From NCBI GenBank assembly GCA_023260655.1, contig JALQUU010000023.1, forward strand, positions 1 through 41,823: DNA of 41,823 nucleotides. Direction: 5' to 3'. Source of the stretch: Paracoccaceae bacterium (lineage in GTDB: Bacteria; Pseudomonadota; Alphaproteobacteria; Rhodobacterales; Rhodobacteraceae). The notes beneath the pieces are model-generated. The model ran no database searches. It was not told where the DNA came from and saw nothing but the letters and a program-made list of their open reading frames with translations. This document shows, in pieces, positions 1 to 8,408 of the stretch; the first letter of the stretch is position 1; each line of letters starts with the position of its first letter. A program made the translations under genes and the position numbers.

Positions 1-186
1 GAAGCCATCCACCGCCGCCTCGCTGAGATCGCCGCGCGGGAGTTGGAGTTGGAGCGGCAGGAGGTGGAGGCACTGAGGGCGGAGGCGGCGAAGAGGGCGG
101 CGGCGTTGGGCTGGGTCATGCGGGGAACAGCTTCGAGAGTTCGGCCATGGCAGCATCCACCTCGGCACCGTCGGTGCCTCGGATGA
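1..186 (+). CDS. possible 3' end of an unrecognised gene (coiled-coil-like)
   Basis: From the first base this frame is open to a TGA at 184-186. The first ~38 codons are rich in Glu, Ala, Arg and Leu with almost uniform G/C third positions, like the end of a coiled-coil protein; the last ~22 codons overlap the 3' end of the converging CinA-like gene. The opposite strand is also open here: an ATG at 119-117 overlaps the CinA-like stop (ATGA), which would be normal operon coupling, but its Ala/Ser/Asn-rich product is not recognisable. Only one of the two can be the main coding strand, and 115 bases do not settle it. Confidence 0.25.
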   Translation, partial: EAIHRRLAEIAARELELERQEVEALRAEAAKRAAALGWVMRGTASRVRPWQHPPRHRRCLG

Positions 187-838
187 CAATATTCGCGCCG
201 TAGATGCCATCGCGCTGGAAGGGATAGGAGCCGATGGAGAGGTTGGAATAGCGATGCGCGAGGTCGGTCAGTTTCTCGGCGATCTCGCCTTCGCCGCGCA
301 TGATCCTGAGGGATTGCGACAGGAGCGGCTGGCCGCCAGTGAGCGTGGGCAGGACCGAGGCCACCATGGCGGTGAAAACCGACGGCACACCCGCCATGAC
401 ATGCACGTTTTCCAGCGTGAAACCGGGCGCGACGGAGACCGGATTCTCGATCAGCGCGGCACCTTCGGGGATGCGGGCCATGCGCTGGCGGGCGGTGTTG
501 AATTCGACGCCTTGGCGGGCGTAATGCGCGGCGAGGAGCGCGCGGGCATCGCCGCGCACATCAATCGTGCGGCCGAAGGCTTCGGCGATGCAGTCCGCCG
601 TGATGTCATCATGGGTGGGGCCAATGCCACCCGAGGTGAAGACATGCGCATAGGCGGCAGAGAGTGCTTTCACCGCGCCAACGATAGCGGCGCGATCATC
701 GGAGACCACACGCACTTCCTTCAGGTCGATCCCCACTTTGGTGAGTTCCTGCGCGAGGTGATGCATGTTGGAATCGCGGGTGCGGCCGGAGAGAATTTCG
801 TCTCCGATCACGAGCATGGCGGCGGTTGGGTTGGGCAT
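116..838 (-). CDS. CinA-like molybdopterin-binding protein (MoCF-biosynthesis domain)
   Basis: The 240-aa product begins MPNPTAAMLVIGDEILSG, the typical start of the MoaB/MogA/CinA N-terminal fold; VFTSGGIGPTHDD is the conserved loop of that fold (GGxGPTxDD). It lacks the C-terminal amidase domain of full CinA, so it is the short single-domain type common in alphaproteobacteria. The exact reaction is not established; a role around molybdopterin or nucleotide handling is inferred from the fold. I chose the ATG at 838 because AAGGAG sits 7 bases upstream; an in-frame start further out at 895 has no such support and adds an atypical basic N-terminus. It is divergent from the DUF2478 gene and close to the molybdenum enzyme NapA. 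Confidence 0.85.
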   Translation of the reverse strand: MPNPTAAMLVIGDEILSGRTRDSNMHHLAQELTKVGIDLKEVRVVSDDRAAIVGAVKALSAAYAHVFTSGGIGPTHDDITADCIAEAFGRTIDVRGDARALLAAHYARQGVEFNTARQRMARIPEGAALIENPVSVAPGFTLENVHVMAGVPSVFTAMVASVLPTLTGGQPLLSQSLRIMRGEGEIAEKLTDLAHRYSNLSIGSYPFQRDGIYGANIVIRGTDGAEVDAAMAELSKLFPA

Positions 839-962
839 CGTACTCTCCTTGCGGGACTGCCAATTGCGGTATAGGCCGCGCGCCTTCGCTTTCAAACCCC
901 TCTTGAGCCCGAGATGCTCTTCCGGCGATCAGGCCGGAATACCGCATTTTCATGACTGCCCC

Positions 963-1002
963 TTGTCCTAGGTCAAGTTGCGGTGCGGATGGGGGCTTTA
1001 AT
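963..1002 (+). promoter_or_regulatory. FNR/Nnr-type box with -10 element upstream of the DUF2478 gene
   Basis: TTGTCCTAGGTCAA at 963-976 is a near-palindrome of the CRP/FNR-family form TTGNC-N4-GNCAA. TTTAAT at 997-1002 lies 27.5 bases from the box centre, close to the arrangement of a class II FNR-activated promoter (site centred near -41.5). It would give a start near 1009 and a ~125-base leader before the ATG at 1136. The box also lies 125 bases upstream of the divergent CinA-like gene. The assignment is by pattern only. Confidence 0.5.
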
Positions 1003-1135
1003 GGGGGAAACACCTCTGCCACGCTGCACGGCACCCGGCTTGACAGCCCTGAGGCGGATGATCGTAATTCCCGGCGATATCGCTTCGTTGAAAGCGGTCT
1101 GGCCGCCCAAATGCCGTTTCACGAGGGAGTGTGAC

Positions 1136-1645
1136 ATGAGCCGTATCGGATATATCCTTTCGCTGGAGCGCGGGAGCACGGACCCTTTGCTGAGCGGCTT
1201 GGCTGCGCGATTGACCGGTGAAGGCCGGATCGTGGCGGGGATCGTCCAGAGCCGCGCCCCCGTTGGAAAGGACCACCCTTGCGACATGGACCTCGCCGTG
1301 CTGCCGCAAGGGCCGGAGATTGCCATTGCTCAGAAGCTGGGAGCAGGATCGCGCGGGTGCAGGTTGGACCCGTCCTCGCTGGAGGATGCGGCGGCATGGG
1401 TGACGCGGGCACTTGCTGAAGGAGCCGATGCGCTCATCGTGAACAAGTTCGGCGCGCAGGAATGCCAAGGGCGCGGGCTTTGCGATGCTTTCGCGCTGGC
1501 GATTGAGCGGGGCATTCCCATTCTAACCGCCGTCAACAAGCTGAACCACTACGGGTTCCTTGCGTTTGCCGGAGGCTTGGCGACACGGCTGGACCCGAAC
1601 GAGAGGGTGTTGCACGGCTGGCTGACGGCCTCTGTGGAGGCCTGA
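1136..1645 (+). CDS. DUF2478 family protein, probable molybdenum-metabolism accessory
   Basis: The 169-aa product matches DUF2478: the CDMDL segment near residue 45, the GAGSRGCRLD segment, and the ALIVNKFG / ILTAVN segments that resemble a P-loop NTPase core. Family members are commonly found next to molybdate transport or molybdoenzyme genes; the molecular function is not known to me. The start at 1136 has GGAG 7 bases upstream and gives the usual N-terminus (MSRIGYILS); the frame is open further upstream to 983 but that extension looks non-coding. It has its own candidate FNR-type promoter and is followed by a strong terminator, so it is probably a single-gene unit responding to low oxygen or nitrogen oxides together with nap. 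Confidence 0.8.
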   Translation: MSRIGYILSLERGSTDPLLSGLAARLTGEGRIVAGIVQSRAPVGKDHPCDMDLAVLPQGPEIAIAQKLGAGSRGCRLDPSSLEDAAAWVTRALAEGADALIVNKFGAQECQGRGLCDAFALAIERGIPILTAVNKLNHYGFLAFAGGLATRLDPNERVLHGWLTASVEA

Positions 1646-1652
1646 GAAAGCG

Positions 1653-1694
1653 AAACGGCAGCACTCGAAAGCGCTGCCGTTTGTTTTTCTTTTG
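1653..1694 (+). terminator. rho-independent terminator after the DUF2478 gene
   Basis: A 10-bp perfect stem (AAACGGCAGC at 1653-1662 with GCTGCCGTTT at 1673-1682), a 10-base loop, then a T-rich run (TTTGTTTTTCTTTT). It starts 8 bases after the DUF2478 stop. On the minus strand the T-run is missing, so it should not efficiently end nap transcripts. Confidence 0.9.
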
Positions 1695-1710
1695 ATCGCG
1701 GCTGCCTTCG

Positions 1711-1983
1711 TTAGACTTTGGCGCCCTTGCGGCGGATGGCGCAGCCAACGAGCCCCGCCATGACGCCGATAAGCAGCGCAATGCCATACTCCAGCGTTGT
1801 GATTGGCACTTCGGTGGAATGCGAGCTGCCCAGCACGAAGGGTGAGGCGACGCCGACGATCCCGCCCAGCGCTGCGCCCACAATCGGGTTGCGCGAGGTC
1901 ATCCCAAGCCCGACGCCGAGGATACCGGGCAGGCCCAACGCCGCAGCGCCGATGGTGCCGAGAAGGTCAAGAATGCTCAACAT
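1711..1983 (-). CDS. small membrane protein at the end of the nap operon, unrecognised
   Basis: A 90-aa, strongly hydrophobic product with about three membrane segments (residues ~5-27, ~33-53 and ~64-84), a Gly/Ala/Leu-rich composition, and a basic C-terminus (RRKGAKV). It starts at ATG 1983, 9 bases after the napC stop, so it is very likely co-transcribed with nap. I do not recognise a family. It is longer than NapE (~60 aa) and lacks its features. A role in anchoring or supporting the membrane components NapC/NapH is only a guess from position. Confidence 0.65.
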   Translation of the reverse strand: MLSILDLLGTIGAAALGLPGILGVGLGMTSRNPIVGAALGGIVGVASPFVLGSSHSTEVPITTLEYGIALLIGVMAGLVGCAIRRKGAKV

Positions 1984-1992
1984 GTCCGGTCC

Positions 1993-2675
1993 TCACTCGC
2001 TTTGCGTTCCGAGGAACGACTTGATGCCCGCCACGTCGATCGGCCCTTGGTGCGGCTGTGCGGCCAGTTTCTTGACCACGTGGTTGTATTCCTCGAGGTA
2101 GCCGGGGGCGAGGTCATGGGCGATGCCTTGGTGGCAGTCGATGCAGGTCATGCCCGTATCGATGGCCTTCTGGTGGTTCTGCGCGGCGCGCGTCTCCTGA
2201 ATTGTGAAGTCCATGTATTCGAAGGCGTGGCAGTTGCGGCATTCACGCGAGTCGCTGGCCTTCATCTTAGTCCAGACGGCCGACGCCATTTCCAAGCGCC
2301 GCTCCTCGTATTTCTCGGGCGTCGAGATGGTGCCGAGGACCTCGTGATAGACGTCCTTCACAGCCATTATCTTGGCCTTCATCTTGTACTGCCATTCATG
2401 CGGCACGTGGCAATCCGAGCAGATCGCGCGCACGCCGGAGTGGTTGTTGTAATGCACCGTCTCGCGGTATTCGCCGAGGTTCGTCTCCATCGAGTGGCAG
2501 GAGTACAGAATTCCTCGGTGTTGGTGAGTTCCAAGGACCAGTTGAACCCGCCCCAGAAAACGACACCGCCAATGAACCCGGCGATTAGCAGGAAACCGGC
2601 GGAGAGAACGGCGGTCGGGCTCCAGAACCCGTCCCAGAGGCGGCGCAAGAGACCGCGCTTGTTCGTGTCGGACAT
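1993..2675 (-). pseudogene. napC: napC, tetrahaem quinol dehydrogenase, frameshifted in the first haem motif
   Basis: NapC passes electrons from quinol to NapAB in the periplasm through four c-type haems. The N-terminus ([16 protein letters not shown], then one membrane anchor ending near NTEEFC) is in one frame. The remainder, with haem motifs CSDCH, CRNCH and CIDCH, is in another. The break falls at 2503-2504, inside the first CxxCH: the DNA reads TGT-AC-TCC-TGC-CAC where one base is missing for Cys-x-Ser-Cys-His. The total of 683 bases equals 228 codons minus one base. The start at 2675 has GGAGG 5 bases upstream and lies 11 bases after the napB stop. Everything else is full length, so this is either a very recent mutation or a sequencing error. 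Confidence 0.88.
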
Positions 2676-2686
2676 CTTGGCCTCCC

Positions 2687-3124
2687 TCAGTTCGACGACG
2701 GCTTGAACGTGTTGCCCACGAGCGCCGGGGCATCTGCCTGCGGCACGTGGCACTGGTTGCAGAACCAGCGGGTACCCGCGACGGTATCGAGCTGCGTGCC
2801 TTGACGGTCGAGATAGTGGGTCATCGACAGGGTCGGTGCACCGCGATCCCCGGCGGTGGTCCAGTCATGGCAGGTCAGGCATTGGTTGGTGCGCAGGTCG
2901 ATCTGGTACTGCTCGATGGAGTGCGGCACGATCGGCGGTTGCTGGCGATAGTTGCGCGGCTCGCGGCCCTCGTCCTGACGGTAAACGTCCTCGATGGCGT
3001 TTGTCTCGTCGATGCCAGCATTGCGAAGGGAGGTTACGCCGCCCGACTGCTGCGCACCCACGAAGCCCGCGAAGGTCAGGGTGGCGGCTAGGGCAGAGGC
3101 AACCGCAAGGACGTGAAGTTTCAT
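2687..3124 (-). CDS. napB: NapB, dihaem cytochrome c subunit of periplasmic nitrate reductase
   Basis: NapB is the small electron-transfer subunit that passes electrons from NapC to the NapA catalytic subunit. The 145-aa product has a Sec signal peptide (residues 1-24, ending VGA) and exactly two haem-binding motifs, CLTCH (82-86) and CNQCH (122-126). Conserved His residues nearby ([15 protein letters not shown]) fit as distal haem ligands. Length and layout are typical of the family. It follows napH after an 18-base gap and precedes napC. No lesion is visible. Confidence 0.95.
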   Translation of the reverse strand: MKLHVLAVASALAATLTFAGFVGAQQSGGVTSLRNAGIDETNAIEDVYRQDEGREPRNYRQQPPIVPHSIEQYQIDLRTNQCLTCHDWTTAGDRGAPTLSMTHYLDRQGTQLDTVAGTRWFCNQCHVPQADAPALVGNTFKPSSN

Positions 3125-3142
3125 GTTTGCTCTCCGTTATGG

Positions 3143-4042
3143 TCAGGCGGCCTTGTTGGCGGCATCCGAGTTGGAGACCGACAGGCGGTCGTTGAAGCGA
3201 TGGGTGAACGTGAAGACATCGACGGAACAGACGTCGATACAGCGCCCGCAGTTGGTGCAATCGCGGGCGAGGATGAGGGGGGTGTCATTGCCTTTGCCGC
3301 GAAGGGCGGGGGTGATGACGTGATTTTCCGGGCAGACGGCGAAGCAGTCCATGCAGTCATCGCAGGCGGCGCGGTTCGGGGCAGAGACGCGCAGGAGGGG
3401 CTTGGCACGGACGAGCCCGTAAAAGGCTCCGACGGGGCAAAGGTGCCCGCACCAGCCGCGCCGTGCGACGACGAGGTCGAAGAGGAAGACGGCAATCACC
3501 ACGCCCCATGCCGCGCCCATGCCGAAGACGAGGCCGCGATGGAGTATGGTGATCGGGTTAACGACTTCCCAAGCGATAGTGCCGGTCAGGGCCGAGACGA
3601 TCAGCACCATGGCCAGAAGCCAGAGGCGGGTATGGCGTTTGGGCTGCCAACCTTTCGGGATATCGAGTTTCTCGTGGAGCCAATGCGCCGTGTCGGTGAC
3701 GGGGTTGATCGGGCAGACCCACGAGCAATACATCCGCCCGCCGATTAGGGCATAGGCCGCCAGTACGATCAGCGCACCAATGAGCGCGGTGAGTTCCGGC
3801 CAGTGGCCCGCAACGATGCCTTGCAGCGCCACGAAAGGATCGGTGAGCGGCAGGATGTTCAGGGTGCGGGAGCCGGCGAGGGTGCCGTCGACGATCCGCC
3901 AGCCGAACCATGGGCCGACAAGGAAGATCGCGAGGAACAGGGTTTGCGACAGGCGACGCGCGATCAGCCATTTATGCGCGCTGAGCCAACCTTTTGCGGC
4001 GATGGCTTCGACGCCCACAGGGAATTTGGTTTTCGCGCTCAT
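3143..4042 (-). CDS. napH: NapH, membrane ferredoxin-type quinol dehydrogenase component
   Basis: In nap systems with napGH, NapH is the membrane partner of NapG in a quinol-oxidising route to NapAB alongside NapC. The 299-aa product has four or more membrane segments, two cytoplasmic Cys motifs of the NapH/NosR type (CSWVCPINP and CGHLCPVGA), and two C-terminal 4Fe-4S motifs ([12 protein letters not shown] and [11 protein letters not shown]). The start ATG at 4042 overlaps the napG stop (ATGA), indicating translational coupling. Intact and of normal length. Confidence 0.95.
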   Translation of the reverse strand: MSAKTKFPVGVEAIAAKGWLSAHKWLIARRLSQTLFLAIFLVGPWFGWRIVDGTLAGSRTLNILPLTDPFVALQGIVAGHWPELTALIGALIVLAAYALIGGRMYCSWVCPINPVTDTAHWLHEKLDIPKGWQPKRHTRLWLLAMVLIVSALTGTIAWEVVNPITILHRGLVFGMGAAWGVVIAVFLFDLVVARRGWCGHLCPVGAFYGLVRAKPLLRVSAPNRAACDDCMDCFAVCPENHVITPALRGKGNDTPLILARDCTNCGRCIDVCSVDVFTFTHRFNDRLSVSNSDAANKAA

Positions 4043-4854
4043 TGGCTTGCCCCCGGAAATTTGAAGGCAGGCTCGTAGCCACCGGGGGCAACGAGGTTGT
4101 CGGTTCCCGGACCGGGGAGGCGGTCGGGAAGGTCGATGATGCCTTCAAGCACCGGACCACCTTTTTCGGCCCGTTCTTCCCAGCCTTTGCGGTAATGCTC
4201 GGCGCTTGTGGCGCGGGCCAGACGGATCGGGAGCACCTTGATCGCCGCTTCGGGCAGCACGCAGGATTTCTCGCAGATGCCGCAGCCGGTGCAGCGGTCG
4301 GCAAACAAGGTGGGGGCGAAGATGGCGTGATGGCCGGAGCGGTCGTTATGGCGGACTTCGAGCGTGATCGCTTCGTCGATCACGGGGCAGACGCGGTAGC
4401 AGACATCGCATCTGAGCCCGAGGAAGTTCAGGCAATTCTCTTGATCGACCAAGACGGTGGTGCCCATCTTGGCGTCGTCGATATTGGTCAGGGATTTGTC
4501 CAGCGCGCCTGTCGGGCAGGCGGCGACGCAGGGGATGTCTTCGCACATCTCGCAAGCGATTTCGCGGGCCGTGAAGAAGGGCGTGCCGGTGGCGGGCCCG
4601 TCGAACCCGAGTTCCGCTAGCTTCAGCGTGTCATAGGGGCAGTCGCGGACGCAAAGGCCGCAGCGGATGCAGGCCGCGAGAAACTCGCTTTCGGGCAGTG
4701 CTCCTGGTGGGCGCAAGGCCTCGGCGGGGAGGGCGCGCGCATCCGTGGTCAGGTAGGCGAGGCCCAGCCCCGCCACCGCGCAGCCGCCAGCCATGCGGGC
4801 GGTATCCGTGAGGAACCTCCGGCGGGCTGGGGACATGGGGGAGGGGCTGGGCAT
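4039..4854 (-). CDS. napG: NapG, Tat-exported 4Fe-4S ferredoxin
   Basis: NapG is a periplasmic iron-sulphur protein that works with NapH. The N-terminus carries a twin-arginine signal ([11 protein letters not shown] followed by a hydrophobic stretch). The mature part has four Cys clusters: [43 protein letters not shown] and [11 protein letters not shown], matching the four 4Fe-4S centres of the family. I chose ATG 4854 (271 aa), with GGAG 9 bases upstream; an in-frame TTG at 4869 is less likely, and an ATG at 4836 just before the Tat motif is also possible. It lies 21 bases after the napA stop. Confidence 0.93.
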   Translation of the reverse strand: MPSPSPMSPARRRFLTDTARMAGGCAVAGLGLAYLTTDARALPAEALRPPGALPESEFLAACIRCGLCVRDCPYDTLKLAELGFDGPATGTPFFTAREIACEMCEDIPCVAACPTGALDKSLTNIDDAKMGTTVLVDQENCLNFLGLRCDVCYRVCPVIDEAITLEVRHNDRSGHHAIFAPTLFADRCTGCGICEKSCVLPEAAIKVLPIRLARATSAEHYRKGWEERAEKGGPVLEGIIDLPDRLPGPGTDNLVAPGGYEPAFKFPGASQ

Positions 4855-4875
4855 TTGTCTAGGCTCCAAAGGGGG

Positions 4876-7368
4876 TTACGCGCGCTCGACCTTGCAGGCG
4901 CATTTCTTGAAGTCGGTTTCCTTGGACAGCGGGCAGGTGGCGTCGAGCGTCAGCTTGTTGATCAGCTGGCCCTCGTCGAACCACGGGACGAAGACGAGGC
5001 CCTTTGGCGGCTTGTTGCGGCCACGGGTTTCGACGCGGGAGAGCATCTCGCCCCGGCGGGTGTAGATCATGATTTCCTGACCACGGCGCAGGCCGCGCGA
5101 TTGCGCATCGTCGGGGTGCATGAAGACCACGGCGGACGGGAACGCCTTGTGCAGTTCCGGCACGCGGCGGGTCATCGACCCGGAATGCCAGTGTTCCAGC
5201 ACGCGGCCCGTGCAGAGCCAGAGGTCGAATTCGTCGTCGGGTACTTCGGCGGCGTCCTCGAAGGGGGCAAAGATGATGTTCGCGCGGCCATCGGGCTTGC
5301 CGTAGAACTGCACGCCTTTGCCTTCCTCGACGTAGGGGTCATAGCCCTCGCGGAAGCGGTAGAGCGTTTCCTTGCCGTCCACCACGGGCCAGCGGAGGCC
5401 GCGCGCCTGGTGATAGGTGTCGAAGTCGGCCAGGTCATGGGCATGGCCGCGACCGAAGGCAGCGTATTCCTCGAAAAGGCCTTTCTGCACGTAGTAGCCG
5501 AAGTGCTGCGACTCCTGATTATCGAAGCCTTCAGCGGTTTCCGACAGCGGATAGGCGTTCACCTTGCCGTTCTCGAAGAGGACCTCGTAAAGCGTCTTGC
5601 CGCGCAGTTCGGGCTTCAGTGCCAGAAGCTCCTCGCCCCAGGCTTCTTCCACGGTGAAGCGCTTGGAGAATTCCATAAGCTGCCAGAGGTCCGAGCGCGC
5701 CTCGCCCGGAGCGCTGACTTGCTGGCGCCAGAATTGGGTGCGGCGTTCCGCGTTACCGTAAGCGCCTTCCTTCTCGACCCACATCGCGGTGGGCAGGATC
5801 AGGTCAGCGGCCATGGCGGTGACGGTCGGATAGGGATCCGAGACGGTGATGAAGTTCGCGGGTTTGCGATAGCCCGGGAAGCCTTCCTCGTTGATGTTCG
5901 GCCCGGCCTGCATGTTGTTGTTGCACTGCACCCAGTAGGCGTTGAGCTTGCCATCTTTCAGCATGCGGTTCTGCAACACGGCGTGGTAGCCGGGTTTCGG
6001 CGGGATGGTTCCGGCGGGAACGTTCCACGCGGTTTCGCAAATCTCGCGGTGCTTGTCGTTGGCGACCACCATGTCGGCAGGCAAGCGGTGGGCAAAGGTG
6101 CCGACCTCGCGGGCCGTGCCGCAAGCCGAAGGCTGGCCAGTGAGCGAGAAGGGCGAGTTGCCGGGTTCGGAGATCTTACCGACGAGCAGGTGCACGTTGT
6201 ACATCAGACCGTTCACCCACGACCCGCGCGTGTGCTGGTTGAAGCCCATGGTCCAGAGCGACATCACCTTGCGGTTCGGGTCGGCGTATTGCTGGGCCAG
6301 ACGTTCAAGTTTAGCCGCAGGAACGCCCGAGATTTCCGACGCTTTTTCAACGGTGTATTCCGCGACCGAGGCTGCGTATTCCTCGAAGGTTATGTCCGAG
6401 AGCTTGCCCGAGTCCGAATTTGCCGCGGCGGCTTGCAGCGCGTGCTCCGGGCGGAGGCCGTAACCGATATCGGTATCGGTACGCTTGAAGTTCACATGCG
6501 CGTTGACGAAGTCCCAGTTCACCGCGTCGTTCTGGATGATGTAATTCGCGATGTAGTTCAGGATCGCGAGGTCGGACTGCGGCCGGAACACCATGCCGTT
6601 ATCGGCAAGCTCGAAGGAGCGGTGCTCGTAGGTAGAAAGCACATGCACCTCGGACCCTGGTTTGGTGAGGCGCGTATCGGTGAGGCGCGACCAGAGGATC
6701 GGGTGCATCTCGGCCATGTTGGAGCCTCAGAGCACGAAGGTATCGGCGTGCTCGAAGTCGTCATAGCAGCCCATCGGCTTGTCGATGCCGAAGGCGCGGA
6801 TGAAGCCCACCACAGCGGAAGCCATACAGTGGCGCGCGTTGGGGTCGATGTTATTGGTGCGGAAGCCGGCCTTCATCAGCTTTGCCGCAGCGTAGCCTTC
6901 CCAGACAGTCCACTGGCCGGAGCCGAACATGCCGACGGCGGTCGGGCCTTTTTCCTTCAGCGCGGCCTTCCACTTCTCGGCCATGACATCGAAGGCCTCG
7001 TCCCATGAGACCGCTTCGAACTGGCCGTTCTTGTCGTAGACGCCATTAGTCTTGCGCAGGAGCGGCATGGTGAGGCGGTCCTGGCCGTACATGATCTTCG
7101 ACAGGAAGTAGCCCTTGATGCTGTTCAGGCAACGGTTCACGGGGGCGTCCGGATCGCCTTGGGTGGCGACGACGTGGCCGTCTTTGGTGCCGACGAGAAC
7201 GGAGCAACCGGTGCCGCAGAAGCGGCAGGGGGCTTTGTCCCAGCGGATGCCGGCATTGCCGGCCTGCTGCGCGGCCGCATCCAGCGGCAGGGTCAGCCCG
7301 GCGGCAGCGGCGGTCGAGGCGGCGGCGGTGGCCTTGAGAAAGGCGCGGCGGGATTCAGATACGGTCAT
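4876..7368 (-). pseudogene. napA: napA, periplasmic nitrate reductase catalytic subunit, interrupted by an in-frame TGA
   Basis: NapA reduces nitrate to nitrite at a bis-MGD molybdenum centre in the periplasm. The 830-codon frame has a Tat signal (SRRAFLK), the CRFCGTGC cluster motif (Cys48, 51, 55) and the molybdenum ligand Cys181 in ARHCMASAV. Codon 214 (6729-6727) is TGA where the family has Trp ([12 protein letters not shown]); the frame then continues, full length and well conserved, to 4876. The fourth Fe-S ligand is also unusual: the common NRGLNC reads NRCLNS here, so Cys is at 80 and Ser at 83. The start ATG overlaps the napD stop. A single C-to-T error on the plus strand would explain the stop. 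If real, the product would be a 213-residue fragment. Confidence 0.9.
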
Positions 7369-7649
7369 GCTGTCAACTCCGGCTGAGGGGCGGCAATGGG
7401 TTCGGGGTGGGGTAAGGAAAGGTCTTCGAAACTGTGGTAGTTGAGCGAAAGGGAAACGACGCCCGGGATCTGGTGGAGCGCCATGATGGTTTCAGAGGCG
7501 CGCGTGCCATCGGTATCCTCGACAGTGACAACAAACCGTCCGTCGTCTGTCTCGGCGTGGATCTCGACGCCGGGCTGCGTGGTAAGCGCCTCGCGGGCAC
7601 TGTCGCGAAACGCTGGAGCGAGGTGGATAAGGCATCTACAGATGTTCAT
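7365..7649 (-). CDS. napD: NapD, chaperone for the NapA Tat signal peptide
   Basis: NapD binds the NapA twin-arginine signal and holds back export until the cofactor is inserted. The 94-aa product has the usual family start ([12 protein letters not shown]) and the ferredoxin-like layout: a beta strand around [18 protein letters not shown], a helix around [12 protein letters not shown] and a strand around [11 protein letters not shown]. The acidic/proline tail ([12 protein letters not shown]) is variable in the family. The ATG overlaps the napF stop (ATGA) and its own stop overlaps the napA start, so F-D-A are translationally coupled. Confidence 0.93.
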   Translation of the reverse strand: MNICRCLIHLAPAFRDSAREALTTQPGVEIHAETDDGRFVVTVEDTDGTRASETIMALHQIPGVVSLSLNYHSFEDLSLPHPEPIAAPQPELTA

Positions 7650-8146
7650 TGCAGGGTCTCCTTTTCCGGGATGGCAACCTGTTCGAAGCGGATCGCGGTT
7701 GCCGGGCACGTGAATGCGCATTCGCCGCATCCCGAGCATTGGCTTTGGTCGAGCACGGGCGCGGACCGCCCGCCTGTCATCCGACGAAAGCTGATGGCGC
7801 GTAGGTCGCAGGAATCTTCGCAGGCGCGGCAGGTGACGCCTTGCAGCGAGAGGCAAGTGGATCCGATAACGCCGCGCCAAGGCCAGTCCGGCAAGCCTTC
7901 GGGTTTCAATGCGCCGGTCGTGCAAGCGGCGATGCAGTCACCGCAAAAGGTGCAGGCGCCGCGCGAGAAATCGACGACGGGAGGCGTGCCGCGCCGGATG
8001 ATGCCTGTGGGGCAGGCCTCTGCGCAGGCACCGCATCCGTCACACAGGCGGCTGAAACGATTTACGGCTCCCGGCGGGAGCATCAACGGGATTTCCCGCT
8101 TTGCATGACCTTTCAAGAGGTCCCGTCTCGACAAACCACCAGCCAT
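7646..8146 (-). CDS. napF: NapF, cytoplasmic ferredoxin-type maturation protein
   Basis: NapF is a cytoplasmic iron-sulphur protein thought to help assemble the NapA 4Fe-4S centre. The 166-aa product begins with the family's basic motif (SRRDLLKG) and has three clear 4Fe-4S motifs: Cys35/38/41/45, Cys65/68/71/75 and Cys137/140/143/147. A further CRACEDSC stretch lies at 106-113. It is the first gene of the minus-strand operon, 61 bases downstream of a good FNR/Nnr box. The Shine-Dalgarno before ATG 8146 is weak. Confidence 0.93.
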   Translation of the reverse strand: MAGGLSRRDLLKGHAKREIPLMLPPGAVNRFSRLCDGCGACAEACPTGIIRRGTPPVVDFSRGACTFCGDCIAACTTGALKPEGLPDWPWRGVIGSTCLSLQGVTCRACEDSCDLRAISFRRMTGGRSAPVLDQSQCSGCGECAFTCPATAIRFEQVAIPEKETLQ

Positions 8147-8206
8147 AATTTTGCATCCAATTGCACAAATTATGAGCAGGGTTAGAATCGTCCTCGCGCT
8201 GGAACT

Positions 8207-8220
8207 TTGATCTGCGTCAA
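8207..8220 (-). promoter_or_regulatory. FNR/Nnr-type operator of the nap operon
   Basis: TTGATCTGCGTCAA fits TTGAT-N4-GTCAA, the half-site pair used by FNR and Nnr/Dnr regulators. It is centred at 8213.5, about 67 bases before the napF ATG. TTCTAA on the minus strand around 8187-8182 is a plausible -10, putting the box near -40. This suggests activation under low oxygen and/or nitric oxide. Which CRP/FNR paralogue binds cannot be told from the sequence. Confidence 0.75.
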
Positions 8221-8231
8221 GACGCCATTAC

Positions 8232-8247
8232 ATTCATTTTAATGAAT
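8232..8247. repeat. 16-bp perfect palindrome upstream of nap and map
   Basis: ATTCATT at 8232-8238 and AATGAAT at 8241-8247, separated by TT, form a 7-bp perfect inverted repeat in the divergent napF/map intergenic region. It lies 12 bases beyond the FNR-type box as seen from napF and ~160 bases before map. The length suits a dimeric regulator, but I cannot assign one. Confidence 0.45.
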
Positions 8248-8408
8248 AATTTAAGGAGCTTTGGCTTGCGATAATTTGGGAAAAGGGCAAAGCGCGCGGA
8301 AGTTTTCGTCTTTCATGCTGCGCTTACGCCGGAGGGTGCGACGCTTGGGCCCGCCTTGCCGCGCCCTCTGGAAATCCCCGCCAAAGCCTCTTAAACTTTA
8401 GGAAATTT

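Noticed and set aside
983-1135. Longer DUF2478 protein starting at 983
   Set aside because: The frame is open, but the extension lies across the predicted transcript leader, lacks family similarity, and the ATG at 1136 has a good ribosome site.
6727-6729. TGA in napA as a selenocysteine codon
   Set aside because: It replaces a conserved Trp, the molybdenum ligand Cys181 is elsewhere, and no selenocysteine-insertion hairpin is evident.
4855-7008. A 717-codon plus-strand open frame opposite napA
   Set aside because: Antisense shadow of napA, with no recognisable motif or ribosome site.
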